Made by a program: the position numbers and the translations under genes
Assembly (NCBI GenBank): GCA_017939795.1
Contig: JAGBAA010000141.1
Span: forward strand, 90,469-154,468
Direction of reading: 5' to 3'
Source: Thermoguttaceae bacterium
GTDB lineage: Bacteria > Planctomycetota > Planctomycetia > Pirellulales > Thermoguttaceae
DNA length: 64,000 bases
The notes under the pieces: model-generated
The model's database searches: none
Seen by the model: the letters and a program-made list of their open reading frames with translations, nothing else
What the model was told of the DNA's origin: nothing
Shown: positions 63,302 through 64,000 of the stretch, piece by piece
How the letters are laid out: each line of letters opens with the position of its first letter
Position numbering within the stretch: position 1 is the first letter of the stretch

Positions 63302-64000
63302 ATGAAACATAAAATGTTGTTTTGCAGTGCCCTGATGTCGCTTGCGGGGACTGTGTGTGCGGATATTGTGGAAGACAATACGTACGGATACAAATACACG
63401 AATAATTCCACGGGTATTTACAGTCCGGGAGGGGCCGGTTCCGTCGGAAATCAGCGGTACGATCTGTACATTCAGAACATCGCGCAGGGGAAACCGGCAC
63501 AGGCGCGGACCGTAAATAATGACTATCCGATCGCCAAAGCCGTTGACGGCGACTACAGCGGCATCAACGGTGTCTACAATTTCTATCATGCGGACGGAAG
63601 CGACATTAACGGCTGGTGGAAGGTCAATTATGCGGACACCGCGACAGCACTTGATTCCGTCGTGATCTTCGACCGTCCCGGTTTCCAGTACCGTCTGGAC
63701 GGTTTCCAGATCACCGTTTGGAACGGCGACCCGGACAATGGCGGAACGCTCGTCTGGGACTCCGGGATCCAGAATACTTCCCAAACTCTGCGTAAAGAAT
63801 ACGAGATCCCGGACAATGTCGCCGGCACGTGGCTCAAGATCGCCAATAACGTGGATGGAAGAAGAACGTCCAACGCTCCTCTCACGCTCTGCGAGGTCAT
63901 GATCCTGAACAAGGAGAACAAGGCGGGCACCTACGGCAATGTGGAAGGCTGGGTCGCGCCGACGTTTACTTCCGCCGCGGATTCCACGCTCCAGATCGAC
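63302..64000 (+). CDS. Secreted discoidin/F5-8-type-C-like protein (5' part, truncated by the window edge)
   Basis: An ATG at 63302 opens a frame that stays open to the last base, 233 codons, and is incomplete at its C-terminus. A signal peptide (MKHKMLFCSALMSLAG, cleavage near CADI) is followed by a galactose-binding beta-sandwich of F5/8 type C or fucolectin type: IAQGKPAQA near residue 61, the AVDGDYSG segment near 80, WWKVNY near 103, and the QYRLDGFQITVWNGD stretch near 125. The fold binds sugars or polysaccharide surfaces. The remaining part beyond the window could add autotransporter, PEP-CTERM or dockerin modules. Confidence 0.8.
   Translation, partial: MKHKMLFCSALMSLAGTVCADIVEDNTYGYKYTNNSTGIYSPGGAGSVGNQRYDLYIQNIAQGKPAQARTVNNDYPIAKAVDGDYSGINGVYNFYHADGSDINGWWKVNYADTATALDSVVIFDRPGFQYRLDGFQITVWNGDPDNGGTLVWDSGIQNTSQTLRKEYEIPDNVAGTWLKIANNVDGRRTSNAPLTLCEVMILNKENKAGTYGNVEGWVAPTFTSAADSTLQID

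Noticed and set aside
1..64000. tRNA, rRNA, CRISPR, integrase or IS elements
   Set aside because: None was recognised on either strand by eye; short inverted repeats found are terminators or palindromes. A tRNA scan was not run.

Overview
The window looks like part of a planctomycete chromosome. Pointers are two DUF1559 (type IV pilin-like leader) proteins, two DUF1080 (3-keto-disaccharide hydrolase family) secreted proteins, a DUF6807/PmoA-like protein, an NPCBM-type protein, a dockerin protein with an N-terminal LExRxLLSA-type motif, a DUF4175-like giant membrane protein, a GAP1-N1 type protein and a DapL aminotransferase. Base composition is moderate in G+C, and coding DNA is unusually rich in the tetramer GATC. 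No tRNA, rRNA, CRISPR array, integrase or insertion sequence was seen, so this reads as vertically inherited core genome with lineage-specific genes.

Layout. 1-2.6 kb: tail of an upstream gene, an SDR oxidoreductase, a DEDDh exonuclease and the EF-P lysyl transferase homologue EpmA. 2.8-8.4 kb (minus): Mfd followed by a secreted parvulin-type PPIase. 8.6-10.6 kb (minus): DUF1080 and Gfo/Idh/MocA proteins. 11.0-13.1 kb (plus): ComF and HemC, overlapping by 4 bp. 13.2-17.1 kb (minus): hisC, hisB, a HAD protein and a pseudokinase-like protein, apparently one operon. 17.6-23.9 kb (plus): a fused FAD/Fe-S D-2-hydroxyacid dehydrogenase and an ExeA-like AAA ATPase with a long acidic tail. 24.3-29.0 kb (plus): an O-acetylhomoserine sulfhydrylase, a Tat-exported phosphoesterase and a secreted FAD oxidoreductase. 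29.1-32.2 kb (minus): the canonical rpsB-tsf-pyrH-frr operon with a near-consensus promoter. 32.5-35.0 kb (minus): a cobalamin adenosyltransferase overlapping a transglutaminase-like lipoprotein gene. 35.3-36.2 kb (plus): a P-loop GTPase-like protein.

36.4-49.5 kb (minus): a DUF6807 protein, then a tightly packed cluster encoding a PF10108-type exonuclease, an unusual signal peptidase I, a glycosyltransferase-2-like protein, the DUF4175-like protein, a TPR-like protein and an NPCBM-domain protein, joined in part by 4-bp stop/start overlaps; a DUF1080 gene lies just upstream. 50-53 kb (plus): a GAP1-N1 protein, a possible 40-residue ORF and a CysQ/HAL2 phosphatase. 53.3-57.2 kb (minus): a polytopic membrane protein, a lipoprotein and DapL. 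57.5-62.8 kb (minus): a dockerin metzincin and two DUF1559 paralogues. The right end carries the start of a secreted discoidin-like protein that runs off the window.

Most interesting points: a DO-GTPase-like protein and a GAP1-N1 protein, relatives of a predicted conflict-system pair, about 14 kb apart; a signal peptidase I with a zinc ribbon and a long insert; a perfect 18-bp tandem duplication of the transglutaminase catalytic-His motif; a HAD protein with DxN instead of DxD fused translationally to hisB; a pseudokinase-like protein in the his operon; roughly five-fold GATC enrichment in sampled coding DNA; and a set of promoters sharing TTGnnn-N16/17-TAAAAT. Function calls rest on motif recognition by eye, not on database searches.
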